Source of the DNA: Salinarimonas soli
Lineage (GTDB): Bacteria; Pseudomonadota; Alphaproteobacteria; Rhizobiales; Beijerinckiaceae
Reading direction: 5' to 3'
Length of the DNA: 56,821 bases
Assembly (NCBI RefSeq): GCF_008386575.1
Contig: NZ_VUOA01000030.1
Coordinates: 2,385 to 59,205 of the forward strand
The notes under the pieces: model-generated
The model's database searches: none
What the model was told of the DNA's origin: nothing
What the model saw: only the letters and a program-made list of their open reading frames with translations
Translations under genes and position numbers: made by a program
Part shown: positions 21,364 to 30,700 of the stretch, piece after piece
How the letters are laid out: the number at the start of each line of letters is the position of its first letter
Position numbering within the stretch: position 1 is the first letter of the stretch

Positions 21364-21864
21364 AACGCTTTGCTGCGAACCGCTCCTTCTGCCGCTGCAG
21401 TTAAAAGACGCGAGTTCACAGTCACTTAGCTACTCCCGTTCTCCCGCTAGGCCGTCTCCATTGCGAGCGGTCTAACAGACTCAGCGGAGACTTTGAGCCT
21501 CTGTCTCCCTTCATTACGCTCGCGTTTCCGCACACCCGCTTTGCTATCGGCGGAGACTGGTTTGCAGCGATTGTGATGCTGTGGAGCGATTCGGCTCCGT
21601 CGAACTCAGGCGCCCGCTTGGCGCCAGCGGCAGACCAAAGGTTTTAGCCGAGAAGCGGACCTCCGGCTTCGCGCCCATCGTTGCCGTTCAACGACGAAGC
21701 CGCCGATCCTTAGAAGCTGCCGTGAGTTTATGTTCAGCAGCCGCCACAGACGTTCGGCCCCGGGGACCTCCGCAATTCTTAACGATTGCCGGGGAGCTGA
21801 TAGTGCAAACGAAGGCAGTGCCATCGGCTGCAACTCCAGCGGTACCGCTGAGCTCGCGAAATTT
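21364..21864. other. Non-coding stretch at left edge of the island
   Basis: About 500 bases between tRNA-Ala and the end of the Argonaute gene. Only short, unconvincing reading frames are present. Base composition falls compared with the core genes to the left. There is no integrase gene and no repeat of the tRNA 3' end that I can see. Confidence 0.6.
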
Positions 21865-23274
21865 CTACATGTAAAAGCTGTAGCTAACCTGCGGCTTTTC
21901 CGTTGGGCTGACATATTTCATGATGTCTCCAATTTTGCTGGCGCATTCCAGCGTGATCGGTAGCCGGCCGTCCATTTGCGTGTTATTCCAATTCATCTTC
22001 GTCAACCCAAGAACCTCAACGCACAGGCTCTCGATCGACGAGTCTTGCTCGTACACTGTAATCTTCAGCGGGTTGGGTACGTACATGCCGGGATATGTCT
22101 TGTAGAAATCCACCGTGCCGCGCGTGTATAGCACGCCCTCGGTTTCGGAGATCGTTAGAAGCGTTCCTCGCTTGGGTGGATAGTCTTTGTCACTGAACAG
22201 CCTTATGTCGGTACTTGTAATCGCAACAAAGTCCTTCGAGCGGATGCCCTTTTCGTTGAGCGCTCGTAGGAATCCCTTCCGTTCACTCTCCCGAAAGTGG
22301 CTAGACTTGTGGATCACGATCCGTGCCGGCATGTGCTCGAGAGCACGGTCGTACTCGTCCAGAGCGTCGCGCAGAAGTTCGTAGGCCTGATCCTCGCTCA
22401 AGTACGGGTGACGGTTCTTCTTGTCGATCGACACCGGCGTACCGCGAAGGATGATCCCGTGCCCGAACTCGTCGAAAACTTGGGCCAAGCTTGAAGACAC
22501 CGTCTCCCCGTCACGACTTTTGTAGAAACCTACGCCGATATAACACGACCGCAGCTTCGCCGTATCCTCGACGAGCCGCCACGGGATCGTTCTGTTACCT
22601 TTGTAGTAGAGCGCCGTGCAAAAATTCCACGCCTTTGTGGCCGGGTCTTGCTGGTCGCCCGCTTGCTTGGTGATGAGGATGGTCCTCTCTTGCACCAACT
22701 GCAGTGGGGTGCCGAGGTGCATGCACTTGGCCTTCAGAATGCGCCTGAAGTTGTGCTCGAGCTCGCTCTCTTCCGGATCGTCGTCGCTCGCCGAAGTTGT
22801 AACCGATTCGAACATCTCGTTGGGCATGACGCAGACGATCACGTCAACAGATCTGTTCTCGGCGAGGAAGCGGATCTGTTCGTAGTAGAGCTCGACAGCT
22901 CGCTCAACCCGCTCCGGGCGGGACGCGAGCTGTACGATTGCTGAGATCTCCGACTTTTTCAGGGTTCGAGTATATTGCGGAGAATTTATGAGCCTAGTCA
23001 GGAAGCCATATTGCTGGTTGATGCCGCCGAAGCCGCGGAAGAGATTTAGCAGCTTGGACTCCTGCTTACGCTCGATCCCGTTCTGGCACTTCTCCAGCCA
23101 ATCGTCGAGAAGATCGACGCCCTCCCCGCGGCCGACCACGCCAATTCGTAGTTCGGTCCGACGTAGCTCGTCCCGCTTGTCGTAAACGCCCAGGTGCTCG
23201 ATCCCGGTGCGAGGACAGATGTGCGTGCCCGTTCCAAACTCCAGCAGTGGCTCGGCGAGCGTTGTGACCTTCAT
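21865..23274 (-). CDS. Short prokaryotic Argonaute (MID-PIWI, catalytically inactive)
   Basis: This 469-residue protein is the size of short pAgos, which lack N and PAZ domains. The N-terminal hallmark LEFGTGTHICPRTGIEHLGV is followed by a MID-like region (about 140-240, with TPLQLVQERTIL and WNFCTALYYKGNRTIPWRLV) and a PIWI fold. PIWI landmarks are CYIGVGFYKS (244-253), RIVIHKSSHF (318-327), LTKMNWN (424-430) and the terminal LPITLECASKIGDIMKYV helix. The first catalytic Asp of the DEDX tetrad is missing in the IGVGFYK strand, so slicing is not expected. In known short-pAgo systems this subunit binds a guide and target and activates its APAZ partner. Its start overlaps the upstream APAZ gene by four bases (ATGA). 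Confidence 0.88.
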   Translation of the reverse strand: MKVTTLAEPLLEFGTGTHICPRTGIEHLGVYDKRDELRRTELRIGVVGRGEGVDLLDDWLEKCQNGIERKQESKLLNLFRGFGGINQQYGFLTRLINSPQYTRTLKKSEISAIVQLASRPERVERAVELYYEQIRFLAENRSVDVIVCVMPNEMFESVTTSASDDDPEESELEHNFRRILKAKCMHLGTPLQLVQERTILITKQAGDQQDPATKAWNFCTALYYKGNRTIPWRLVEDTAKLRSCYIGVGFYKSRDGETVSSSLAQVFDEFGHGIILRGTPVSIDKKNRHPYLSEDQAYELLRDALDEYDRALEHMPARIVIHKSSHFRESERKGFLRALNEKGIRSKDFVAITSTDIRLFSDKDYPPKRGTLLTISETEGVLYTRGTVDFYKTYPGMYVPNPLKITVYEQDSSIESLCVEVLGLTKMNWNNTQMDGRLPITLECASKIGDIMKYVSPTEKPQVSYSFYM

Positions 23275-24695
23275 GCCGCGCTTCCTTCCGCCAGACGGGT
23301 AAGGTCCTCGTCGTCGTCCGGCTCCGCCTCGTCGATTTCCCGCGCATCGAACTCGACGAGGGACAGGAAGCGGAGCCCGTCATCCTTATCGTCGCCTTTG
23401 GTGGCGCTGGACAGGAAATACGCGATGAAGCGGACGGTGTTTCGGACACTGGAATTGTGCTCGAGGCGCTTCTGCTGCGACAGGAGATCGTCGTGCCAGT
23501 TCGACTTGACGTAGCCGTTGTAGGAGTAAAACCAGCCCGGCACGATCTGCGCGTACCAAGCATCCCCCAGCTTCGTGAATGTCAGGTCGAACGACAGATG
23601 CTGGTGATGGGCGACCTTGGACGGGTCCTTGCGCTGATGCCTGACCTCGTAAACGCGACGGATCGCGGTCTTCTTGCCAACCCAAGTCTCCTTACGCTCT
23701 AACTGCCCTTCCGAAGTGGGCCCGAAGAAAAAAAATCCTTCCTTCGCGTGCATACGCACACGGTGCTGTTTGAGCCGCTCGCGCGTTTGCGCGGAGAGAA
23801 GCTGCTTTAGGATGTTCACGTTGTCCAGTTCGGGGGAGCCGGCTAGATCCGAAACCTCCAGCCGCTCCACGGAGCCTCTGTCGACCACGCTGATAAGGCC
23901 GCATCGCTCGATGTCATGGAACGAGAAGAGCTTGTTGTCATAGCAAACCCACGCGTCTGTCTCCACGCTGTTCAAGAGCAGCGCCATCTTGACAACCGAC
24001 TTCCGGCCTCGAGCCATACCCTTGTAGCTGAGTTCCGCCTTCGCCTTTGCGATTACGGCCTTGTCATCAATCGTCAGTTCCGCCACGTAAACGGCCTCGG
24101 GAAGCCGAATTTGCTGAAGGTTAGACGTGATCGCACTTGGCGCAGCGATGCCCTCCGAGCTGAAACTGACGTGAGCATCAACCTCGCCCAGGATGCGCTG
24201 GAACTCGGACAACACTCGTTCCTGAGCCGCGAGCCGCAGGCCGGACACTTGACCGAGCAGGTCACTGAGATCGATGATGTGCTTCTTGCAATTAAAGGCG
24301 AACTGGTCGGTCAGGAGCTCGTTGACCGATGCCTGACTATAGGACGACTGCTTTCTTGAGAACATGAGGATGAAGAGTTCGTCGAACGTGTTGTAGTAGG
24401 CCCGGTCCATGAACTGCCGGACGGTGGACTTCACCTTCTCGAGCGTCGTTGTCGACGTTACCTGGAACGCCACGCGGTCGTGGTCGTCACCGAGGTCGAT
24501 TCCGGGGAAGTTCTTCTGCTTGCGATTCAGATTGACGAGGTGCGGGAGATTGTAGACCGACTTCAAAATGGGGATAAAGGCATCCTCCAGCGCCAGATTC
24601 ATATCAGTCCGCCCCTGGCTGGTCGCCAGCTCGACCTGAACGACGATCCGGCTGACCACGTCGCGGAGTTGGTTCTCGACCTCAAGCTGCCTCAT
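23271..24695 (-). CDS. SMEK-like domain plus APAZ protein, effector partner of the short Argonaute
   Basis: This protein has 474 residues from the ATG at 24695; the reading frame continues to 24791 but the conserved domain starts at once after MRQLEVENQL. Residues 1-170 resemble the SMEK-type domain of bacterial conflict proteins: TDMNLALEDAF, VNLNRKQKNFPGIDLGDD and VAFQVTSTTTLEKVKSTVRQF. The Asp/Gln-Val-Thr arrangement hints at a restriction-nuclease-like core but lacks a clear ExK. Residues 195-430 look like APAZ, the domain that docks onto short pAgos: HHQHLSFDLTF, WYAQIVPGWFYSYNGY and QKRLEHNSSVRNTVRF. The tail is acidic. Order and overlap match SPARTA/SPARSA/SPARDA-type operons, but the effector is neither TIR nor SIR2. 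Catalytic function is unproven. Confidence 0.78.
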   Translation of the reverse strand: MRQLEVENQLRDVVSRIVVQVELATSQGRTDMNLALEDAFIPILKSVYNLPHLVNLNRKQKNFPGIDLGDDHDRVAFQVTSTTTLEKVKSTVRQFMDRAYYNTFDELFILMFSRKQSSYSQASVNELLTDQFAFNCKKHIIDLSDLLGQVSGLRLAAQERVLSEFQRILGEVDAHVSFSSEGIAAPSAITSNLQQIRLPEAVYVAELTIDDKAVIAKAKAELSYKGMARGRKSVVKMALLLNSVETDAWVCYDNKLFSFHDIERCGLISVVDRGSVERLEVSDLAGSPELDNVNILKQLLSAQTRERLKQHRVRMHAKEGFFFFGPTSEGQLERKETWVGKKTAIRRVYEVRHQRKDPSKVAHHQHLSFDLTFTKLGDAWYAQIVPGWFYSYNGYVKSNWHDDLLSQQKRLEHNSSVRNTVRFIAYFLSSATKGDDKDDGLRFLSLVEFDAREIDEAEPDDDEDLTRLAEGSAA

Positions 24696-25258
24696 CCGAT
24701 GCCCCAAACCTGCAAACAGCCCACCCAAGTGGGAACACATAGAGAACGTTGCAAGAGTGTAGGGCAACCCGTCAACAAGATCGCCCTCCACCTCATGAAG
24801 GCCCGCTTCGCTTTGGCCCTACCCAGAAGCAGCCGGGCCGTTTCCGGCCAAAAACGTCCGTTCCGCGCCCATCCCTGTCATTGAAACTGGTAAGCCTTTT
24901 CCGGATAGCGGACATTCCGAGTCGAATGTGCAAGGTCGACTTTTTCCGCGCTCGAGACTGGCGCTGAGTTGGCGACAGGCGTGCCGCTTTGACTCTATCG
25001 CACTTAACCCGTTCAGGCGCTCCGCGCCGATCGCCGTCAAAACCTTGGGCCGATCCGCAGCCGGGGCGAGCAGCGCACCCCACGCGCTGGTACGAACGCG
25101 ATCCGTGGGCCGCGCCGTCGACGGCGGGCCGCAGCATCGGGTTCGGCTTGATCGTTGCGAGCTCACGCCTCACTGTCACACGTCGCCCTCGTCGGCGATC
25201 AAGCAGCAACGGCCGACCCATCTATCCTGCGTAGCATGCCACCAAACGGAGACTGACC
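24696..25258. other. Divergent intergenic region between Argonaute cassette and membrane protein
   Basis: About 560 bases without a convincing gene. It must contain promoters for both flanking genes. A degenerate inverted pair, AACGTCCGTT (24853) and AGCGGACATT (24907), resembles the better-preserved pair at 31844-31970, suggesting a dispersed intergenic repeat. Confidence 0.5.
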
Positions 25259-26053
25259 TTGATCCGCAAAGATCCGATCGGCCCGGAATACTACAACCCG
25301 CTGAGAAATGCCGAAAATCTCTCGGATGCCATGTTCTACCTGGCAGCCGCCTTATCAGTTGCTGTTCTTCAGATTGATAAGGTCGTCTCTCCCAAAATTT
25401 ATCAAGCCGCTCAAGCGACCTTTGCCCTTTTAGTGGTCGGCTTTTTCCTGAGCGGCATCACCGTTCGTACGTACTTTGCTGCTCGCGCGCATGCTATGCG
25501 GGTTGCCGACTTCATGTCGAACGCGTTCTCCGTCCCTCTCGTACCCTCACCTTCCAAGGGATACTACAACACGCCCGTCGGCGACCCGTTTCTGCGCATC
25601 GGCGCCTCGGTCTTGGAGAACACCCTGTTCACCAAAGCGATAGTGAGCAGGATGTTGTATTTCGAGCGATCCCGCATAGTTCTATACCTATCCATCTGGC
25701 TCTGGGCCGTGCTGTATCGGGCGACGGATCTGGATCTCATGGCAATTGCGGCACAAGTACTTTTCAGCGAGCAGCTGGTATCCCGTTGGGTGCGCATGGA
25801 ATGGCTGCGATCGACAGTCGAGCGGCTGCACATCGAGCTCTATTCGCTCATCCAGGTGACCCAGGATGCTGCCAGCCCGACCTTCCAGGCGCGCGTGGTC
25901 GCAGCGCTCGTGAGCTACGAGATGAGCAAGGCTCAAGCCGGCCTTTCACTCTCCACTCGCATGTTTAAGCGAATGAATCCAGATCTCTCGCTCGAGTGGC
26001 AGTCGATGGCCAGTCAGCTGGGTCTCGTCCGACCCTCGGGGCCATCATCCTGA
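25259..26053 (+). CDS. Multi-pass membrane protein of unknown function in a defence island
   Basis: This is a 264-residue protein with a TTG start and an ACGGAG ribosome-binding site eight bases upstream. Two hydrophobic segments lie near residues 25-45 (AMFYLAAALSVAVLQI) and 55-75 (FALLVVGFFLSGITV), and two more near 140-175 (IVLYLSIWLWAVLY and LMAIAAQVLFS). A soluble loop of about 65 residues and a helical C-terminal tail of about 85 residues accompany them. I do not recognise the family. Its place between two anti-phage systems suggests a membrane effector, but this is position-based. The last 40 bases overlap, antisense, the 3' end of the phospholipase-D gene. Confidence 0.7.
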   Translation: MIRKDPIGPEYYNPLRNAENLSDAMFYLAAALSVAVLQIDKVVSPKIYQAAQATFALLVVGFFLSGITVRTYFAARAHAMRVADFMSNAFSVPLVPSPSKGYYNTPVGDPFLRIGASVLENTLFTKAIVSRMLYFERSRIVLYLSIWLWAVLYRATDLDLMAIAAQVLFSEQLVSRWVRMEWLRSTVERLHIELYSLIQVTQDAASPTFQARVVAALVSYEMSKAQAGLSLSTRMFKRMNPDLSLEWQSMASQLGLVRPSGPSS

Positions 26054-27774
26054 CCGTGGTCAACGATAGGCTGCCCATGCAGCTTCGCGGCCAGCATAGA
26101 ACGGATGCCGGGTCCATTGACGAACGCGCCGATCTCAGCGGCGCGTGACCGCCTCGCGTCGAGTGCGGTCGCCATCCAATTGAAGCTGGAGATGACGATA
26201 TTGTCCTCGTCCCATCCGATGTACTTGGCGTGGACGTCTTCGACGCGCCTCAGCTTGAGGCGGCGCTTCCCAATTTCCGCTGGCGAGGGCTCCTGCCCCT
26301 CCTCCAGTAGGAATCTGCTCGGGCGCGTATACTCGAGTTGCACGTCGATGCCCCGCGCCGCAGCGGTTTCCATGGGCACGAGCACCGACGTCTCCGCGGA
26401 CAGGCCATAGAGGTCGCATGCGATCACGATGTCTCGCGCGGCGCGGTCCCGCGCGAGCGTCACGCATGCGTAGTGATCGTGGTCGACGACGAGGGATATC
26501 CCGTAACGGCCAGTCTCGGGCTGGGCTCGTACCCTATGCTTGAGTTCGGACCAGATCGCGTTGAGGCGGCGAGCCGTCCCGGTCCAGTTTCCGACGGCGG
26601 GAAGCTGATGGGACAGCAAGCGGCTCACGACCTTGGAGGCGAACAGCGGGCTGCGCGTCCTAAGTGAAACCTCGACCCAGTCGAACTCGGACGATAGGAA
26701 GTTGCAGCTGCCGACGACCGTGGTCCACGCCCCGGTGTACCGGTCGTCGTAGATCAACACCTTGGCGTGGGAGCCGGACGAAAGCGGGGACAGCCGTACC
26801 CTTCCCCGCGCGCCGGGTGGGAGTTCGGCGAGCACCGCGGCCACGTCCGAGAACTTCCTGGGCGGCCGTCCGGCCTCGGGATCGACATGAAGGCCCCAGA
26901 GCAGCTCGATACCTATTTTGCGCTTTGCCGCACGCTCCAGGTCGGGAAGCAATAGCCGCAGAGTGTCCGCACCGAGAAAGCACGAGTGGATCACGACGGT
27001 TGACTTGGCGCGCTCCAGCGCGTTCCGGACCAACTCGAGGTGGGCCGGGCCGCCGACGATAATATCGTCGGCGGACAGCTCGTCTCGCGCCGTCCCTTGC
27101 ATGATCGGCGACGAAGGCGCGTAGGTCGCCCCGCCCTCGTCCGTGATCCCGGACGCGTGCCGCACGAGGACGTCTCGCAACCCGAGCGGTGCGCTTGAGG
27201 GAAGACCGGCCTGAACCTCCCCAAACGCGATGCCCACGCGAGCGTAGGGCAGGGAGGGGGTCCGGAACTGCGGCGCCGTGGGCTCTAAGCTTTCGTCGAG
27301 GTTTAGACGGAAAAGATCGCGGAGCGCTGCGTCGTTCGGCTCGAACGTGTGGATCAGGGCTGGTAGCTTGACGGCGTCGGCGGGCAAGTTCCGCTCGTAG
27401 ACCAGATCGAGGTCGTCGGCGCGCATCCAGTGGCCGGTGAGTCTGTCGACGCACACGGAGTCCCACTTAGTGTCCCTTTGCAATCGCTCGGGTAAGCTCT
27501 TCTCCTTGGCGCGGCGCCGACCGGCCGGAGTGGCTGCGAAATAGATTTTTTCGTTCTCGCTGCGAACCTCGACCCAGTTCGCCCGGAGCAGGTTGATAAG
27601 CGCCTCCACGACGAGCCGGTGCGGCACATCGGCTAGTTTCGCGAGTTCCATAGCGGAGTGTTTGGCTGCGGTGCTTTCGACCAGCAACATGTGCTCGATG
27701 ACGCTCCAACGACGGCCGAAGCTGTAAACGTAACTGACGGCCATGCGGTACAGAGGAACATAGAGGTACTTCAT
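26014..27774 (-). CDS. mkoB: Mokosh type I component MkoB: phospholipase-D family nuclease
   Basis: This 586-residue protein has an N-terminal winged-helix-like region (about residues 25-95) and two complete HxKx4D motifs: HAKVLIYD near residue 340, followed by GSCNFLSSEFDWVE, and HAKYIGWD near 513, followed by SSFNWMATAL. Two HKD motifs in one chain make a full phospholipase-D-superfamily active site, here most likely a nuclease. The start overlaps the upstream helicase stop by ATGA. A kinase-helicase fusion followed by a PLD protein is the published composition of Mokosh type I, an anti-phage system; assignment rests on this architecture. Confidence 0.85.
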   Translation of the reverse strand: MKYLYVPLYRMAVSYVYSFGRRWSVIEHMLLVESTAAKHSAMELAKLADVPHRLVVEALINLLRANWVEVRSENEKIYFAATPAGRRRAKEKSLPERLQRDTKWDSVCVDRLTGHWMRADDLDLVYERNLPADAVKLPALIHTFEPNDAALRDLFRLNLDESLEPTAPQFRTPSLPYARVGIAFGEVQAGLPSSAPLGLRDVLVRHASGITDEGGATYAPSSPIMQGTARDELSADDIIVGGPAHLELVRNALERAKSTVVIHSCFLGADTLRLLLPDLERAAKRKIGIELLWGLHVDPEAGRPPRKFSDVAAVLAELPPGARGRVRLSPLSSGSHAKVLIYDDRYTGAWTTVVGSCNFLSSEFDWVEVSLRTRSPLFASKVVSRLLSHQLPAVGNWTGTARRLNAIWSELKHRVRAQPETGRYGISLVVDHDHYACVTLARDRAARDIVIACDLYGLSAETSVLVPMETAAARGIDVQLEYTRPSRFLLEEGQEPSPAEIGKRRLKLRRVEDVHAKYIGWDEDNIVISSFNWMATALDARRSRAAEIGAFVNGPGIRSMLAAKLHGQPIVDHGQDDGPEGRTRPS

Positions 27775-30700
27775 TTCGGCGACCTAACAACTGACAATAT
27801 TCCTGCCTTCTGAGCTGAGCTCATCTGCTTCATCATCCGCCCAATGTAGGCGTGCTCCTCATAGTCGCTTGTCGTAGCATTGCACCTTGATTCGAAAAAA
27901 TCCCAGCTACCAACAATGATGAGTTTGTGTTTCGCGCGGCTCAGCAGCACGTTCATCCGGTTTTTCTCTTTCAAAAATCCGACGCTCTTCCACGGAACGA
28001 GAGCATTGTTTCGTACCAGGCTGACGATGACGACGTCAGCTTCGGATCCCTGAAACTCGTCGACGGTTGCCCCCATCCTTTTTCCGGAGCCGAGGTCGAA
28101 GGGCGGTTGGAACATGTGCCCGAGCCTGCCGGCCGAACGTGCGCGGTGGATGACATTCCTGATCGCGTCGAGCTGACTGTTGTATGGCGACAGGATCTGC
28201 AGCTCGCATCGCTCGCTGCCACGCGGACGAATATGCTCGAGCACCTCGCCCACCAACTTGGCCTCAGGGCGCGAGATGAAGAGGCCATCAATCTCGCCTT
28301 CTGCGAACTCCTCCTTGCGCTCCCACGGAACGTCGCACCAGACGACCCGCTGCTGCGGCAACCAGGACATCGTAGGGATCGTGAAGGGTGCGGGAGCCTC
28401 AAAGCGCTGGTGGGTTTCCGGCGGAGAGCGCAGGATCGTGCCGCCAATCTCGTCAGGATAGAAGACCTTCCCAACCAGCTCTGCGATGTCGGGATGCATG
28501 CGATGCTGGTCGGTGAGAACCGCCGCCGGCGAGCCCTCAAACCCGCCGATCGCGCTTCGCGTGAAGATGGTCTCAAAAAGCTTGACCATGCCGGCCCAGT
28601 TGGCGCAGCGATCGACGAAGGGCTCGCGGGCGTCGTCATCGGTCACCAGCGACGGGTCGACCAGCCCAGGCGCGAATTGCGCGCCTGCCTGGATGGCCTT
28701 CTGGACTTTCAGCGGATCGCCGAGGAGATCAGTGAAGCGCCGGACGTTGAACGGTGGAAGCTGCTCGTGATCCCCGATGAGGAGAAGCCGATGGCTCTCT
28801 TGAAGCGCTGTAGCCATGTCGAAGCCGTGCGCCTTTCCTGCTTCCTCGATGATCGACCAGTCGAAACGTCGGCCACGCCCTGCCAAGTCGGCGAGATCCG
28901 ATGAATTGAGCGTCGAGAAGGTCAGGTTGGCTGCATCCTGGACCAGCACCTGCATCGTACGGATGTCGGTATCGGCTTCCACAGTTCGGCTGCCCTCGGC
29001 ATTAACCGCTGCCGCCAACCTGTCCTGCAGGTAGTCAGGGGAGCGTCGCGCGAGTTCGCTGTTCTGCAGTTGCGCCAGGAGGCTATCCGTAACCCTCTCG
29101 GGACCGTCGGCATCGCTCCCGTCTGCCCCAAGCCGAAGGACAATGGGGCGGTGATGGTTGTCATGGTCGACGAACAGCTTCGAGAGCTTCTCGCGCACGT
29201 CGTCGACGGTGTGGTGGGAATGAGCCGTGACGAGGACCTGGGCACTCGAGTCGGCGTTGAAGAGGCGATCAGCAAAGGCGGCGATGAGGGTCGTCTTGCC
29301 CGTGCCAGGTGGTCCCTGGATGGCGAACAAGGGCTGGGTCTGCCATAGTCGCTGGAGGGCTTTCAGCTTGGAGTTGTCCAGCGGGATGTCGGCCCTCGCG
29401 AGCGGAAGTACATCGGTATTCGCACGCGTGACCTCGCGAGGGGACGCGATCAGGCGCAGGAGGCCCTCGAAGAGCCGCATGTCCTCGATGGCCTTGTGCC
29501 GGCGTCGGATCTGGGCGAGCGTTCCTCCATGATTCCTGGCGAGGTAGGCCCTACCCTCGCGTATGATGGCCGTGCCCTGGGTCCGGAAGTGGTAGCGTGG
29601 ACCGCTGGGATGCTGCTCCGCCTTCACGAACCTCCAGATCGTCGATGTGTCGCTGCCAATGGTCCGCCGCTCCAGAAACGTATACCGGTCCTGCTCCGGG
29701 TCCTCCTCGTCATCGACGACGACGGCTTCCGCGCCCAGCTTGAACCAGTCTTGAACCTGCTCGGCAGGCGGAGCGAGATTGACGAAGCGGGCCAGTTCCA
29801 CGCGTTCGGGCTCATGCGCAGGCGTCACCATAACCGTGGTGTCATTGACGCCAACATCGATCTCCAGGATATCGACAGCGCAGATCTGGGCGACGGTCAG
29901 CACAGTATCGAGCTGCTGCGTGATCCGAAAAAATTCGTGAACAGTTCGCAGATTATCAGGGAGCTCGACCTTTTCGTTTCTCAACGGGAATATCTTGTCC
30001 CAGTGCGCGGCTCGATCCCGAACGGTTCGAATGTTCTTTCTGACATTTGGAAAAAGCTGAATGTCGAGCTTGCGCTGTGCGGAGCTGAAGAGTTGATCAT
30101 CGGAGCTGACCCGAGGTGTCCTTTCAATCCCATCGCAATACCCGATTTCCCAAGTGTTCAAGTTGTCGACTGACCAGTTGCGCACCCGATACTGAAGCTT
30201 GTCGCCGCTGAGAACGTAATGCGGCCACGGCTTGCTGCGACCGACCACGCGGATGTCGCCTTGAAGATCCCTCCGGATCCAGTCCCGCTGGGCGATTGGG
30301 TCGCTTGCTTTGGCCTGCCCCTCCGAGACAACCTCGATGGTTCGTGCGAGATCTCGTTCCGGACCCAGGCGGACGGCGATAACCAGATCCCTGCTCGATC
30401 CGGCCGTTACGGTCCCAAGATCACGGATGATCTGCCTCAGCGTTTGCTCAATCTCTTCGGCGTCCACCAAACGCTGCTCCTGATCACTGTCGAGCAGTCG
30501 CCAGATTATCGCTCTCTCGCTTTCCCGAAGGTTGGTTAGATTACTGATAAGGCTTGGCAAAGCTGCTCTTTTCTTGACGGTAGCGATCGGCGCCCCAAAA
30601 AGCTCAGCGGCAACGAGACCGAAATCGTACCAGTCGGTCGCAGTCGAGTACTCGCCGTCCGGCCTTTCAAGCTCGGGGGCCAGGATCTGCCCCTTACGCA

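Noticed and set aside
21581-21914. Reading frames on both strands between tRNA-Ala and the Argonaute gene
   Set aside because: They are short, basic and low complexity, overlap the Argonaute 3' end, and lack ribosome-binding sites.
23271-24695. Effector as TIR or SIR2 domain
   Set aside because: No SIR2 nucleotide loop or TIR signature is visible in the first 170 residues; the SMEK-like pattern fits better.
27927-30539. Several long plus-strand frames opposite the helicase
   Set aside because: They are shadows of the mkoA coding sequence; the minus strand has complete helicase motifs.
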